23,877 bases of DNA from Anaerolineales bacterium UBA6128 (GCA_002423325.1 DIVQ01000055.1:672-24548); one strand, 5' to 3'. Positions 15,182 to 22,741 are shown, counted from the first letter of the stretch. Notes: generated by a model not told the origin, from the sequence alone. Numbers and translations are program-made.

Positions 15182-16240
15182 ATGGACGCAGATGTTTTCG
15201 CGCGCCTTGCGAATGCGTTGGACAGGCTGCCCAACGGCTTTCCTCGTACCGCCTCGGGCGTAGAGCTAGCGATTCTGCGCAAGCTCTTCAGCGTCGAGGA
15301 GGCCGTTCTGGGCGCTGCCCTGAGCGGGGCCTTTGAACCCGCGGGCGAGATTGCGGCCCGCGTTGATCAGCCCCCTGCGGTGGTCACTAAACGGTTGCTT
15401 GGCATGGTGCGCCGCGGCCTGGCCTGGTTCACCAAGCAAGAAGGCGCCCTGTATTTTCGTCTGGCGCCCTTTATCGTAGGCATCTATGAGGAGAGCCTCG
15501 ATCGCGTCGATCACGAGCTGGCGCACCTGGTAGAGGCCTACCTGCTCGAGGGCGGCGCGGCCGGGATCATGGGCCCCCAGCCTGCCCTGCACCGCGTGAT
15601 GCCCGCGCATCACGCCGTCAAGACCGAGTCGGTGCTGCGCTGCGAGGATGTGCGGGCCCTGCTGTTGGCCGCCAAGACCTTTAACGTGCGTGACTGCATC
15701 TGCCGAACTCAGCAGGACCATGTCGGGCGGCGCTGCAGCTTTCCGCTGGACGTGTGTCTGAACTTTTCCGATCGCGAGCGCCCGCCCATCCCCGGAGACA
15801 TCTCGCAGGCAGAAGCGCTCGCGCTGCTGGATCGCTGCGAGGAAATCGGGCTGGTGCACACCGTCAGCAACGTCATGCAGGGCATGAGCTATGTGTGCAA
15901 CTGCTGCGGTTGTTGCTGCGGCATCCTACGGGGCATCACCGAGTGGGGCATCGATCACTCGGTGGCGCGCGCCAGCTACTATGCGGTCGTTGACCAGGCT
16001 GAATGCCAGGGCTGCGGCATCTGTGAGCAGCGTTGTCAGGTGCATGCCATCGCCATGCAGGACGATGTGGCCGTGGCCGATCACGCCCGCTGCATTGGGT
16101 GCGGGTTGTGCGTCACTGGCTGTCCGCACGATGCGGTGCATCTGCAGCGCCTGCCCGAGGCTGAGATCGTCGCGCCGCCGGCGGACTATGCCGCGTGGGA
16201 ACGGGCGCGACTGCACGACCGCGGCCTCGATATGGCCTAG
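15182..16240 (+). CDS. Cysteine-rich 4Fe-4S ferredoxin-domain protein with N-terminal winged-helix-like region
   Basis: A 352-residue protein with no membrane helix. Residues 40-95 (EVAAR-type pattern: PAGEIAARVDQPPAVVTKRLLGMVRRGLAWF) look like a winged helix of the ArsR/MarR sort. A middle region has two cysteine clusters: CIC-x10-C-x6-C (C172, C174, C185, C192) and CNCCGCCCG (C239-C246). The C-terminal part is a classic two-cluster ferredoxin: C275-x2-C278-x2-C281-x3-C285 and C304-x2-C307-x2-C310-x3-C314 followed by Pro in the second cluster. It resembles 4Fe-4S proteins of anaerobes whose function is unknown. GAGGTGA precedes the ATG at 15182, which is only 9 nt after the NDK-like stop, so they are cotranscribed. 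A redox sensor or electron carrier is possible; the partner is unknown. Confidence 0.8.
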   Translation: MDADVFARLANALDRLPNGFPRTASGVELAILRKLFSVEEAVLGAALSGAFEPAGEIAARVDQPPAVVTKRLLGMVRRGLAWFTKQEGALYFRLAPFIVGIYEESLDRVDHELAHLVEAYLLEGGAAGIMGPQPALHRVMPAHHAVKTESVLRCEDVRALLLAAKTFNVRDCICRTQQDHVGRRCSFPLDVCLNFSDRERPPIPGDISQAEALALLDRCEEIGLVHTVSNVMQGMSYVCNCCGCCCGILRGITEWGIDHSVARASYYAVVDQAECQGCGICEQRCQVHAIAMQDDVAVADHARCIGCGLCVTGCPHDAVHLQRLPEAEIVAPPADYAAWERARLHDRGLDMA

Positions 16241-16551
16241 AGGACGGCCCCCAGGATCCAGAAGGCGGCCATGCCCGCCGCGATGGTGAGCAGTGCGTTG
16301 CGCGTGCGCCACGCTACCAGGATGGCCACGATGCCTGCCAGTAGTCGGGTGTTGGCCAGAGACAGGCTCAAGGCGCCGTCAGAGAGCAAGAGTTCGGGCA
16401 CGATGATGGCGGAAAGCACCGCGGGCGGCACAAAGCGCAGGCCGCGTTGCACGAGGGGCGGCAGCGTGATGCGCCCCAGCAGCGCAATGAGCGAGAGGCG
16501 CAGCGCATAGGTGATCAGCCCCATTCCCAGGATGATGAGCCAGACGGTCAT
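16237..16551 (-). CDS. azlD: AzlD-family branched-chain amino acid export subunit
   Basis: A 104-residue hydrophobic protein with about four transmembrane helices. TVWLIILGMGLITYALRLSLIAL is the characteristic AzlD N-terminus, and FVPPAVLSAIIVPELLL its second block. AzlD is the small partner of AzlC in exporting branched-chain amino acids (BrnE in corynebacteria). Its ATG overlaps the azlC stop by 4 nt (ATGA, 16551-16548), indicating translational coupling. The open frame continues far upstream, but that stretch is the antisense-like shift of azlC and is not a gene. Its stop shares the self-complementary CTAG at 16237-16240 with the stop of the opposite-strand ferredoxin gene. Confidence 0.88.
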   Translation of the reverse strand: MTVWLIILGMGLITYALRLSLIALLGRITLPPLVQRGLRFVPPAVLSAIIVPELLLSDGALSLSLANTRLLAGIVAILVAWRTRNALLTIAAGMAAFWILGAVL

Positions 16552-17267
16552 CGTCCACCCCCCGGGCGGGTGCGACGCGATTCGATCAGCAGGCCCGCCG
16601 CGATGCCACACACGGCCGCCGCGATCAGGCCCAGCTTGAAGGGCAGCCCGGTGGCCAGCACGGCCACAACCCCCGCCGTGACCGCCGCGCCCACCGCGGC
16701 GCGATCTCGCAGCGCAGGCACCATCAGCGCGACAAAGGTCAACGCGAGCGTGAAATCGAGGCCCCAACGCGCCGGCACCTGCGCGCCGAGCGCGATCCCG
16801 ACGCCGGTGCTGATCTGCCAAGTGGTCCACAGCGCCAGCCCGGCGCCCAGAAAGTACCAGTGTCGCTGCGACCCCGCGATCGGCGTCTCGGCCCTGGCAT
16901 AGTGGGTGATTGCCACGGCGTAGGCCTCGTCGGTGAGGAGGTACGCCAGCAGCGCCTTCCAGCGCCAACTCAGGTGCTGAAGGGACGGCGCGATCGAAGC
17001 GCTGTAGAGCATATGGCGCAGGTTGACGACGCCGGCCGTGAGCAGCATCACAAGGGCAGGGGCGCCGTCGCGGAACATTTGCGCGGCGATGAACTGCGCT
17101 GAGCCCGCAAACACGATCGACGACATGGCCTGGGCCTGGGCCAAGCTGAGGCCCGCGCCGATGGCCAGGACGCCATAGATCATGCCAAAGGGCACCACCC
17201 CCAGCAAAATGGGGAGGCCATCCCTGAGGCCGGCCAGGAATTCGTCGCGTGCGTTCACGGGCGTCAC
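16548..17267 (-). CDS. azlC: AzlC-family branched-chain amino acid exporter subunit
   Basis: A 239-residue membrane protein of the AzlC/BrnF family, the large subunit of the branched-chain amino acid (and possibly azaleucine) exporter. Typical blocks: GLRDGLPILLGVVPFGMIYGVLA, SSIVFAGSAQFIA, VNLRHMLYSASIAP and LLTDEAYAVAI. Several helices follow. The frame begins with GTG at 17267 but there is no clear SD there; a second GTG three codons in is an alternative. It overlaps azlD by 4 nt. Promoter sequence is not clear on this strand. The gap to the plus-strand GNAT is 77 nt, so the two are divergently transcribed. Confidence 0.9.
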   Translation of the reverse strand: MTPVNARDEFLAGLRDGLPILLGVVPFGMIYGVLAIGAGLSLAQAQAMSSIVFAGSAQFIAAQMFRDGAPALVMLLTAGVVNLRHMLYSASIAPSLQHLSWRWKALLAYLLTDEAYAVAITHYARAETPIAGSQRHWYFLGAGLALWTTWQISTGVGIALGAQVPARWGLDFTLALTFVALMVPALRDRAAVGAAVTAGVVAVLATGLPFKLGLIAAAVCGIAAGLLIESRRTRPGGGR

Positions 17268-17287
17268 TCACTTGGGAGGATTGGCGC

Positions 17288-17315
17288 TTGCCAGCGCTGC
17301 GGATCGCCGTATGAT
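17288..17315 (+). promoter_or_regulatory. Promoter for the GNAT/AAC(3) pair
   Basis: TTGCCA (17288-17293) and TATGAT (17310-17315), 16 bp apart, match the -35 and -10 consensus 5/6 each. Predicted start near 17322, just upstream of the GTG at 17345. Confidence 0.55.
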
Positions 17316-17344
17316 ACGCAAAACGGCGGCAATGGCGACTTTGC

Positions 17345-17692
17345 GTGACGAAGCAAACGGAAACCAGAGGCGGCGATAGCGTACGCGCCAGGGGATTCCT
17401 CCAGCATGGTGCTGCTTGGCGGTACCGCGAAGACGACTGTGAGCACGTGGGCATCCTGATCGCTGCCGCGATCCGTGCGCCGATGGTGTTCGTGGCCGAG
17501 GACGAGGGGCGCGTCGTGGGCGTGTTGCGCGGCGGCCGGCAGGATCGGCTGCAGAGCCTGTTCGTCGCGGGCAGCCATCAACGCCGCGGCATTGGGCGGC
17601 AGTTGGTGGAGCGGTTCGAGCGCGAGTCGCTGGCGCGCGGACTGCCGATCCAACCGATGAAAAAGGTGCTGAAGGGCAAAGCGGATGAGTGA
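17345..17692 (+). CDS. Short GNAT-family acetyltransferase, probably internally deleted
   Basis: A 115-residue frame with part of the GNAT fold: VFVAEDEGRVVGVLRGG (beta2-beta3), then LQSLFVAGSHQRRGIGRQLVERF, which is the acetyl-CoA binding motif (Q/RxxGxG/A as Q-R-R-G-I-G). After helix ERESLARG the sequence goes straight to LPIQPMKKVL, resembling the extreme C-terminus of full-length GNATs; the beta5-helix-beta6 part (about 35-40 residues, usually with an F-Y in the 'SPYAVPFY' segment) is missing. The region before the first strand is also short. I read this as a GNAT with one or more in-frame deletions, perhaps a decaying gene. The GTG start at 17345 has no good SD. Its stop overlaps the next start by 8 nt (ATGAGTGA, 17685-17692), so it is still coupled to the AAC(3) gene. 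Confidence 0.55.
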   Translation: MTKQTETRGGDSVRARGFLQHGAAWRYREDDCEHVGILIAAAIRAPMVFVAEDEGRVVGVLRGGRQDRLQSLFVAGSHQRRGIGRQLVERFERESLARGLPIQPMKKVLKGKADE

Positions 17693-18503
17693 AGCTGATG
17701 CCGTCGCCCGCGCCACTGCGGGACCCGCTACCGTCCAGTCCTTGACCGCAGACCTGCTCGCGCTGGGCGTGACGCCCGGCATGACCTTGCTGGTGCACGC
17801 CTTTCTGAGCGCGCTGGGCTGGGTTTGCGGCGGGCCGGTGGCGGTCGTCCTCGCGCTGGAGGCAGCGCTGGGTCCCACGGGCACGCTGGTGATGCCCACG
17901 CACACCGGCGACTATTCCGAGCCGGGCGTCTGGCAGCACCCGCCGGTCCCCGAGGGCTGGTGGCAGACCATCCGCGACACCATGCCCGCCTACGACCCGG
18001 CGCTCACACCGACGCGCGGCATGGGCGCCATTGCCGAGACCTTTCGCAAGCAGCCGGGGGTGCTGCGCAGCGCGCATCCGCAGGTTTCGTTCGCAGCGCG
18101 CGGTCCGCTGGCCGAGCGCATGACGGCCGACCACGCCCTGGCGCTGAGCCTGGGCGAGGGCTCGCCCCTGGCGCGGCTGTACGAGGCCGACGCGCGGGTG
18201 TTGCTGTTGGGCGTGGGCCACGTCAACAACACCTCGCTGCACTTGGCCGAATACCGCGCGCACTGGCCGAGCAAGTGCTACGAGCGACAGGGCGCGCCGG
18301 TGCTCATCAATGGTGAGCGAAAGTGGGTCACGTTTGAGGATGTCGAACTGGCCAGCGACGACTTTGAGGCGCTGGGCGAGGGCTCGGAGCGCGAGACGGC
18401 CGATGTGCGGCGTGGCCGCGTGGCCTGCGCCGAGGCGCGCCTGATGCCGCAGCGCGCGCTGGTGGATTATGGCGTGGCATGGATGGAGCGCAATCGGCGC
18501 TAG
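17685..18503 (+). CDS. AAC(3)-family aminoglycoside N-acetyltransferase-like protein
   Basis: A 272-residue member of the Antibiotic_NAT (AAC(3)/YokD) family, acetyl-CoA-dependent N-acetyltransferases including those for aminoglycosides. Seen: LTADLLALGVTPGMTLLVHAFLSALGWVCGGP at the N-terminus, TLVMPTHTGDYSEP, MPAYDPALTPTRGMGAIAETFRKQPGVLRSAHPQVSFAARG, and the region LLLGVGHVNNTSLHLAEYR with the conserved catalytic-type histidine. The full length matches the family, so it is presumed intact. Chromosomal members of this family often do not act on clinical aminoglycosides, so a resistance phenotype should not be assumed. GAAGGG is 8 nt before the ATG, which overlaps the GNAT stop. Only 45 nt separate it from the URO-D-family gene downstream. 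Confidence 0.9.
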   Translation: MSEADAVARATAGPATVQSLTADLLALGVTPGMTLLVHAFLSALGWVCGGPVAVVLALEAALGPTGTLVMPTHTGDYSEPGVWQHPPVPEGWWQTIRDTMPAYDPALTPTRGMGAIAETFRKQPGVLRSAHPQVSFAARGPLAERMTADHALALSLGEGSPLARLYEADARVLLLGVGHVNNTSLHLAEYRAHWPSKCYERQGAPVLINGERKWVTFEDVELASDDFEALGEGSERETADVRRGRVACAEARLMPQRALVDYGVAWMERNRR

Positions 18504-18548
18504 GTCGGCCACGGGCTTGGATGTGTAACGCTCTTTGAGGGATGGGAC

Positions 18549-19637
18549 ATGGCCACGATGCGCGAACGGTTCCTGCAGACGCTGCGTTTTGAGCCCGCCG
18601 ATCCGCCCTTTGTGCGAGCGGGCCTGGGGATGTGGCAGGATACCGCCATCCTGTGGCGTCAGCAGCGCTGGGACGGTCGGCCGCTGGACCAGGTCTTTGG
18701 TACGGACGCGCTGGTGGGCATCGGCCCCTACTATGGTCCCGCGCCCGCATTTGTTGAGGAGGTGCTCGCACAGGACGCCACAACGCGCACTTTTGTCAAC
18801 CACGAGGGCATCGTGATGCGCGAGTTCATCGAGCATCGCGACACCAGCATGCCCCAGTTCGTGCGCTTTCCGGTGGAGACGGCCGCCGATTTCGAACGCC
18901 TGGCCGGCGAGCGCCTGGGACCCAACCTGCAGGCGCGCTTCTCTCCCGAGTGGCAGCAGCGGGTGCGCGAGGTGGCCGCCACCGACCTGCCGCGGCAGTG
19001 CTGGGCCGACCGCTGGGGCGGGTTCTTTGGACCTCTGCGCAATCTGATGGGCCTGGAGGCGCTGTGCATGGCGTTCTACGACCAGCCGGCGCTCGTGGAG
19101 CATATGATGGAGCAGCGCGCCGATGCGACCATCGCCATCACCGAAGAGGTGCTGCGACACACCAAGTTCGAGACCTTTTGGTTCTGGGAGGACATGGCCT
19201 ACAACCACGCCTCGCTGATCGATCCGCGGCTGTACCGACGCTTCGCGCTCAAGCATTACCGGCGCGTGTGCGACTGGCTGCGCAGCCGCGGTATCCGGCA
19301 CATCTGGCTCGACAGCGACGGCGACATCAGCGAACTGATCCCGATCTGGCTTGACGCAGGCATCAATGGGCTGTGGCCCTTCGAGGTGAGTGCAGGGATG
19401 GACGTGGTGGCGGTGCGCCAACGGTATGGCCATGACCTGGCCATCGGTGGGGGCATCGACAAGCGCGCGGTGGCGCAGGGCGGCGCGACGATGCGCGCGG
19501 CCGTGGATCGTGTGATGCCACTGGTGGCCGACGGCGGGTACCTGCCCGAGATGGACCACAGCGCGCCGCCGGACATCACCTGGACGGCCTACAGCGAGTA
19601 CATCACCTATCTGCTGCACCGGCTGGGAAGAGGCTAA
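18549..19637 (+). CDS. Uroporphyrinogen decarboxylase (URO-D)-family protein
   Basis: A 362-residue single-domain TIM barrel of the URO-D superfamily, which also contains methylcobamide:CoM methyltransferases (MtaA/MtbA type) and related catabolic enzymes. It begins MRERFLQTLRFEPADPPFVRAG, as the superfamily does, and has HIWLDSDGDISELIPIWLDAGINGLWPFEVSAGMD, the barrel strand segment typical of the uncharacterised branch found next to carbohydrate genes. There is no haem-synthesis context, so a true HemE is unlikely; no cobalamin-binding partner is visible either. GAGGGATGGGAC precedes the ATG at 18549. It is followed after 162 nt by a glycoside hydrolase on the same strand. The substrate is unknown. 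Confidence 0.85.
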   Translation: MATMRERFLQTLRFEPADPPFVRAGLGMWQDTAILWRQQRWDGRPLDQVFGTDALVGIGPYYGPAPAFVEEVLAQDATTRTFVNHEGIVMREFIEHRDTSMPQFVRFPVETAADFERLAGERLGPNLQARFSPEWQQRVREVAATDLPRQCWADRWGGFFGPLRNLMGLEALCMAFYDQPALVEHMMEQRADATIAITEEVLRHTKFETFWFWEDMAYNHASLIDPRLYRRFALKHYRRVCDWLRSRGIRHIWLDSDGDISELIPIWLDAGINGLWPFEVSAGMDVVAVRQRYGHDLAIGGGIDKRAVAQGGATMRAAVDRVMPLVADGGYLPEMDHSAPPDITWTAYSEYITYLLHRLGRG

Positions 19638-19799
19638 CGGAGGGGAGCCTCGGGATCCCGCCCGGACACCGCGCGACTAGAGCGTTGCCGCTGGCCGGGC
19701 CTCCGGGTGCCAGACCGGCATGCAGGGCGACCGGAGCGGCGCCGTATTGGCATGCGGCGGTCCAGGCGCGCACAAATCCCACGCACACAGGAGATGCTC

Positions 19800-21269
19800 A
19801 TGTCGAACACTGCTTCACCCGTCCGTCTGCATCCCGACAACCCGCGCTATCTCGAGTTCCGCGGCCAGCCGTTGGTGCTGATCACCGCCAGCGAGCACTA
19901 TGGCGCTGTGCTGAACCGCAATTTCGACTATGTGCGCTACCTGAACGAGGCGGCCGACAAGCGCATGACCAATAGCCGCTGCTTTCTGCTCTTTCGTGAG
20001 TTGGAAGGCCTGCCGCACAACCCGCACTCGCCCTGCAAGCCGGTGCCGGCCGACTATGTGGCGCCCTGGAAGCGCACCGGCCCGGGCTATGCGCCCGACG
20101 GCTTCCCGCGCTTCAACCTGGACGAGTGGGACGACGCGTATTTCACGCGCCTGCACGATTATCTGACGGAGGCTGCACGGCGCGGTATCGTGGTGGAGCT
20201 GACGCTCTTCAGCAACGCCTATGGCTCGAACGTCTGGGAGCTGAATCCGCTCAACATTCGGAACAACGTCAATGGCGTGGGCGACATCGCCTGGCAGGAC
20301 TATAACGCGATGGCCGACGAGGCGCTGTTCGCGCGGCAGGTGGCCTATGTGCGCAAGGTCGTGCACGAGGTCAATGCCTACGACAACTTTTACTACGAGA
20401 TCTGTAATGAGCCCTTCGGCGACCATCCCGGGCATGTGGGGATCGATCAGGTGATTGCCTGGCACGACGCGCTGCGCGCCGTGATCCGCGCAGAGGAATC
20501 GCGCCTGCCCAAGCGCCACCTGATCTTCCAGGTGCCGGTGGAGGCCCACCGCATGGGCAGCGAGCTGGACGCCCTGGCCGACGATGCCGACGTGGACGCC
20601 ATGAACCTGCACGACTATCAGTGGCTGTACTATCGCGGGCAGGCCTTTCATCAGTTGGGCCGGTTCATGCAGAAGGATACCAAGCTGAGGGGCATCAACC
20701 ATCTGTGGACGGCCTGCCACTCGGCGAATAAGCCGCTGGTGTTTGACGAAGACAACGCCGCCACCAATGCCCGAGACGAGGAGGCTTGGACGCTGCATCG
20801 CAAGCGCGCCTGGACGACTGTCTGCAGCGGTGGCCACTATGACATGATCGACTTTTCGATCCAGGCGGGGGGCGGCGAGGCCGGCACGCCGGCGGCCCAG
20901 GCGACCATCCGCACCTGGCTCAGGCACCTGTCAACGTTCATCCACAGCGTGGATTTCGTGCACACGACGCCGCTCGAGGGCTTTTGCGCGCGCCAGCCCA
21001 AAGACACCTGGGTGTCGACGTTGGCCAACCAGGGCTGGGAGTACGTGCTGTACGTGGCCGACGCGCGCGAGGTGGACGCGCCCGGCGCCGGTCAGCCGAT
21101 CACGTGGGAGTTGGCTTTCACCCTGCCGGAGGGACAGTACGCGGCGCGCTACTATTCGCCCGTGAGCGGGGAGTATGCTGGGGGCGAGACCAAGCTTGAG
21201 GGTGGTAACGTGGTGCTTCCGCTGGAGCCGTTCTTGCAGGACGTGGTGCTGCACATCTGGGCAGAATAG
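19800..21269 (+). CDS. Clan GH-A glycoside hydrolase (cellulase-like fold)
   Basis: A 489-residue protein with no signal peptide. The catalytic TIM barrel has a clan GH-A signature: YYEICNEPFGD (E204 as proton donor after Asn), and KPLVFDEDN (E317 as nucleophile). VMNLHDYQW and GHYDMIDFS flank the second half. The last ~100 residues (ELAFTLPEGQYAARYYSPVSGEYAGGE) form a beta-sandwich-like C-terminal domain. It is intracellular by appearance, so it probably acts on oligosaccharides taken up by the cell. CAGGAG sits 6 nt before the ATG at 19800; a longer frame and an ATG at 19794 have no better site. It may act with the upstream URO-D-family protein. Sugar specificity and exact GH family are not assignable by eye. 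Confidence 0.8.
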   Translation: MSNTASPVRLHPDNPRYLEFRGQPLVLITASEHYGAVLNRNFDYVRYLNEAADKRMTNSRCFLLFRELEGLPHNPHSPCKPVPADYVAPWKRTGPGYAPDGFPRFNLDEWDDAYFTRLHDYLTEAARRGIVVELTLFSNAYGSNVWELNPLNIRNNVNGVGDIAWQDYNAMADEALFARQVAYVRKVVHEVNAYDNFYYEICNEPFGDHPGHVGIDQVIAWHDALRAVIRAEESRLPKRHLIFQVPVEAHRMGSELDALADDADVDAMNLHDYQWLYYRGQAFHQLGRFMQKDTKLRGINHLWTACHSANKPLVFDEDNAATNARDEEAWTLHRKRAWTTVCSGGHYDMIDFSIQAGGGEAGTPAAQATIRTWLRHLSTFIHSVDFVHTTPLEGFCARQPKDTWVSTLANQGWEYVLYVADAREVDAPGAGQPITWELAFTLPEGQYAARYYSPVSGEYAGGETKLEGGNVVLPLEPFLQDVVLHIWAE

Positions 21270-21292
21270 CGTGCACAGCGGGGGTATGAGGA

Positions 21293-21334
21293 AGCCTGTC
21301 CTGGCCACGACGGATGCTCTGGCCAGGACAGGCT
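21293..21334. terminator. 15-bp-stem hairpin between convergent genes
   Basis: Perfect 15-bp inverted repeat: arms 21293-21307 and 21320-21334, loop 12 nt. It begins 23 nt after the glycosidase stop and 11 nt before the facing anti-sigma gene stop (21346). There is no strong T run in either direction, so it is likely a bidirectional, possibly Rho-aided, terminator. Confidence 0.65.
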
Positions 21335-21345
21335 GAGGTGGACGC

Positions 21346-22056
21346 CTACTTGGAAACGGGCACAACCAACTCGAACGTGAAGGGGCCATAGGGGGTCGCC
21401 TTGATGGGCGAGAGCATGAAAGCTTGTGCCTCGCCCTCTGCCTCCATAGGCTGCGCCGTTGGGCCTGCGCCGTCTTCAACAACAACTCCGCTCAACTTGA
21501 GCGTAAGACGCGCCCTCAGCTCCGAGGGCATAGCTGCCATGGCAGACGGATCGAACGACAGCAGCCAACTCGTCGTTCGGCTCTCGGGGGCCGCATACCC
21601 ACCGCCGTCCAGTCGGGGCAGCACCGTTCCGTCGTCCGTTGTCAGCCAAGCATCGCCAGGCGCCACGCTCATGCCAGCCGAGCTTTGGACGGTGAACCCG
21701 ATCACCACGAGTTCGGCGTCCGCGTACACCTGTTCGATGGTGACAGTGCAGTCGTCCTGCGTCTGTGTCAGGTGCACCGGGTGGCTGTTTTCAGCGGCCC
21801 TCTGCCACGCCGGGTTGATCTCGTACGCACCCTTGAGAAGCGAACTGCCGGCATACACTCCGGTGCCGATCACCAGAGCTGCCACGATCACGCCTGTAGC
21901 CCACTGCACTCGAAAAGACCTGCGGACTGCTCGCCCAGGTGTTTGTGTTGCCAACCTGCGGCGGATCTCCGGCCAGAGGTTTGGGCGACCCACTACCGTG
22001 GCGCAGTCATCCAGCCTCCTTCGTATCCGATCCTGATGCGTGTTCTCTGTGCTCAT
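21346..22056 (-). CDS. Single-TM anti-sigma-like protein (DUF4179-like)
   Basis: A 236-residue protein: about 50 cytoplasmic residues, one membrane helix (about 52-70, WATGVIVAALVIGTGVYAG) and a 165-residue extracytoplasmic part. The N-terminus has RRRLDDCATVVGRPNLWPEIRRRLA, like the sigma-binding N-domain of ECF anti-sigma factors, but lacks the HX3CX2C zinc motif (only one cysteine, C18). The outer domain (VHLTQTQDDCTVTIEQVYADAELVVIGFTV) resembles the DUF4179 domains of anti-sigma factors. Its ATG shares ATGA with the sigma stop (22056-22053), and an AAAGGAG lies inside the sigma gene's last codons, so translation is coupled. The role is inferred from this pairing. Confidence 0.78.
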   Translation of the reverse strand: MSTENTHQDRIRRRLDDCATVVGRPNLWPEIRRRLATQTPGRAVRRSFRVQWATGVIVAALVIGTGVYAGSSLLKGAYEINPAWQRAAENSHPVHLTQTQDDCTVTIEQVYADAELVVIGFTVQSSAGMSVAPGDAWLTTDDGTVLPRLDGGGYAAPESRTTSWLLSFDPSAMAAMPSELRARLTLKLSGVVVEDGAGPTAQPMEAEGEAQAFMLSPIKATPYGPFTFELVVPVSK

Positions 22057-22637
22057 TTTGGCTCCTTTTTATGCTGTACTCGTGTTGTATCCTGTCCTAC
22101 GGAGCTGTGCGCCGACGTCGTCAGCAGGCGGCGTAAGCGTTGCCGGGCGTCGTGCAGGCGGCGTTTGACCGTGCCCACCGGGATCCCCAGCACGGACCCC
22201 ATTTCGGTCTGGTCCATCCCCACATAGTAGCGCAACACAATCGCGGAGCGCTGTAGGGCCGTCATGCTCGCCAGCGCGCTCCGGACTTGCTCGCGCGTCT
22301 CGGCAGCCTCCAGCAGTTGCTCAGGAGACGGCGACTCATCGGGCAGGGCGTCCTCAACGGAGTCGAGTCCTGCAGGCTGTTGCCGTCGAACCGCCATCAG
22401 CGCCTGGTTGGTCACAATGCGCATGAACCAGGGTGCGAACGCCCGGCGACTGTCGAACTGCGCGATACGCTCCCAAGCGAGAATGAACGCGTCCTGCACA
22501 ACGTCCTGGGCCAAGTCCTGCTGTAGACAGACCAGGTAGGCTGTCCGCAGCGCTTGCCCCTGATAGCGCCGCACGAGCGCCTGAAGACCGCCCATGTCGC
22601 CTTGTTTCAGGCAGGCAATTGCCGTTTCGTCGTCCAT
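22053..22637 (-). CDS. ECF-family RNA polymerase sigma factor
   Basis: A 194-residue extracytoplasmic-function sigma factor. Region 2 lies at about 22-88 (ALVRRYQGQALRTAYLVCLQQDLAQDVVQDAFILAWERIAQFD...APWFMRIVTNQALMAVRR). Region 4 lies at about 120-175, with the helix-turn-helix MDQTEMGSVLGIPVGTVKRRLHDARQRLRRLL. The linker between them is Pro/Glu/Ala-rich (DALPDESPSPEQLLEAAETR). No extra domain. SD AAGGAT lies 7 nt before the ATG at 22637. It is followed by its presumed anti-sigma with a 4-nt overlap. Which stress or signal it answers is not visible. Confidence 0.92.
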   Translation of the reverse strand: MDDETAIACLKQGDMGGLQALVRRYQGQALRTAYLVCLQQDLAQDVVQDAFILAWERIAQFDSRRAFAPWFMRIVTNQALMAVRRQQPAGLDSVEDALPDESPSPEQLLEAAETREQVRSALASMTALQRSAIVLRYYVGMDQTEMGSVLGIPVGTVKRRLHDARQRLRRLLTTSAHSSVGQDTTRVQHKKEPK

Positions 22638-22676
22638 TGCACCGATCCTTGCAGATGCTGATGTGAAGGCCTTCTG

Positions 22677-22708
22677 ACTATACTATGCACAGTCTGGGCA
22701 AAAGGTTC
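22677..22708 (-). promoter_or_regulatory. Possible promoter of the sigma/anti-sigma pair
   Basis: Upstream of the sigma gene the minus strand has TATAGT (22682-22677) without a good -35 at 17 bp, and GAACC (22708-22704), the typical ECF -35 core, further upstream. A clear ECF -10 is not present at the usual distance, so autoregulation is only a suggestion. Confidence 0.25.
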
Positions 22709-22722
22709 GGGGCAGTGGTTCA

Positions 22723-22741
22723 CCCAACGGGAGCCGTTGGG
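22723..22741. repeat. Short perfect inverted repeat
   Basis: CCCAACGG (22723-22730) pairs with CCGTTGGG (22734-22741) around GAG. It lies in the 269-nt gap between the sigma and mutarotase genes, which holds no gene. Function not evident. Confidence 0.4.

Noticed and set aside
16552..17454. Upstream extension of the azlD frame to 17454
   Set aside because: The extension overlaps azlC almost entirely in another frame and reads as Arg/Pro/Gly-rich nonsense; the ATG at 16551 overlapping the azlC stop is a typical coupled start.
17685..18503. Clinical aminoglycoside-resistance determinant
   Set aside because: The family match is clear, but there is no mobile element or resistance cassette near it; many chromosomal AAC(3)-family proteins are not resistance enzymes.
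17268..19619. Very long open frame on the minus strand (over 780 codons) opposite the AAC(3) and URO-D-family genes
   Set aside because: It covers two well-recognised plus-strand families, has no recognisable domain, and is what high third-position GC gives in an antisense frame.
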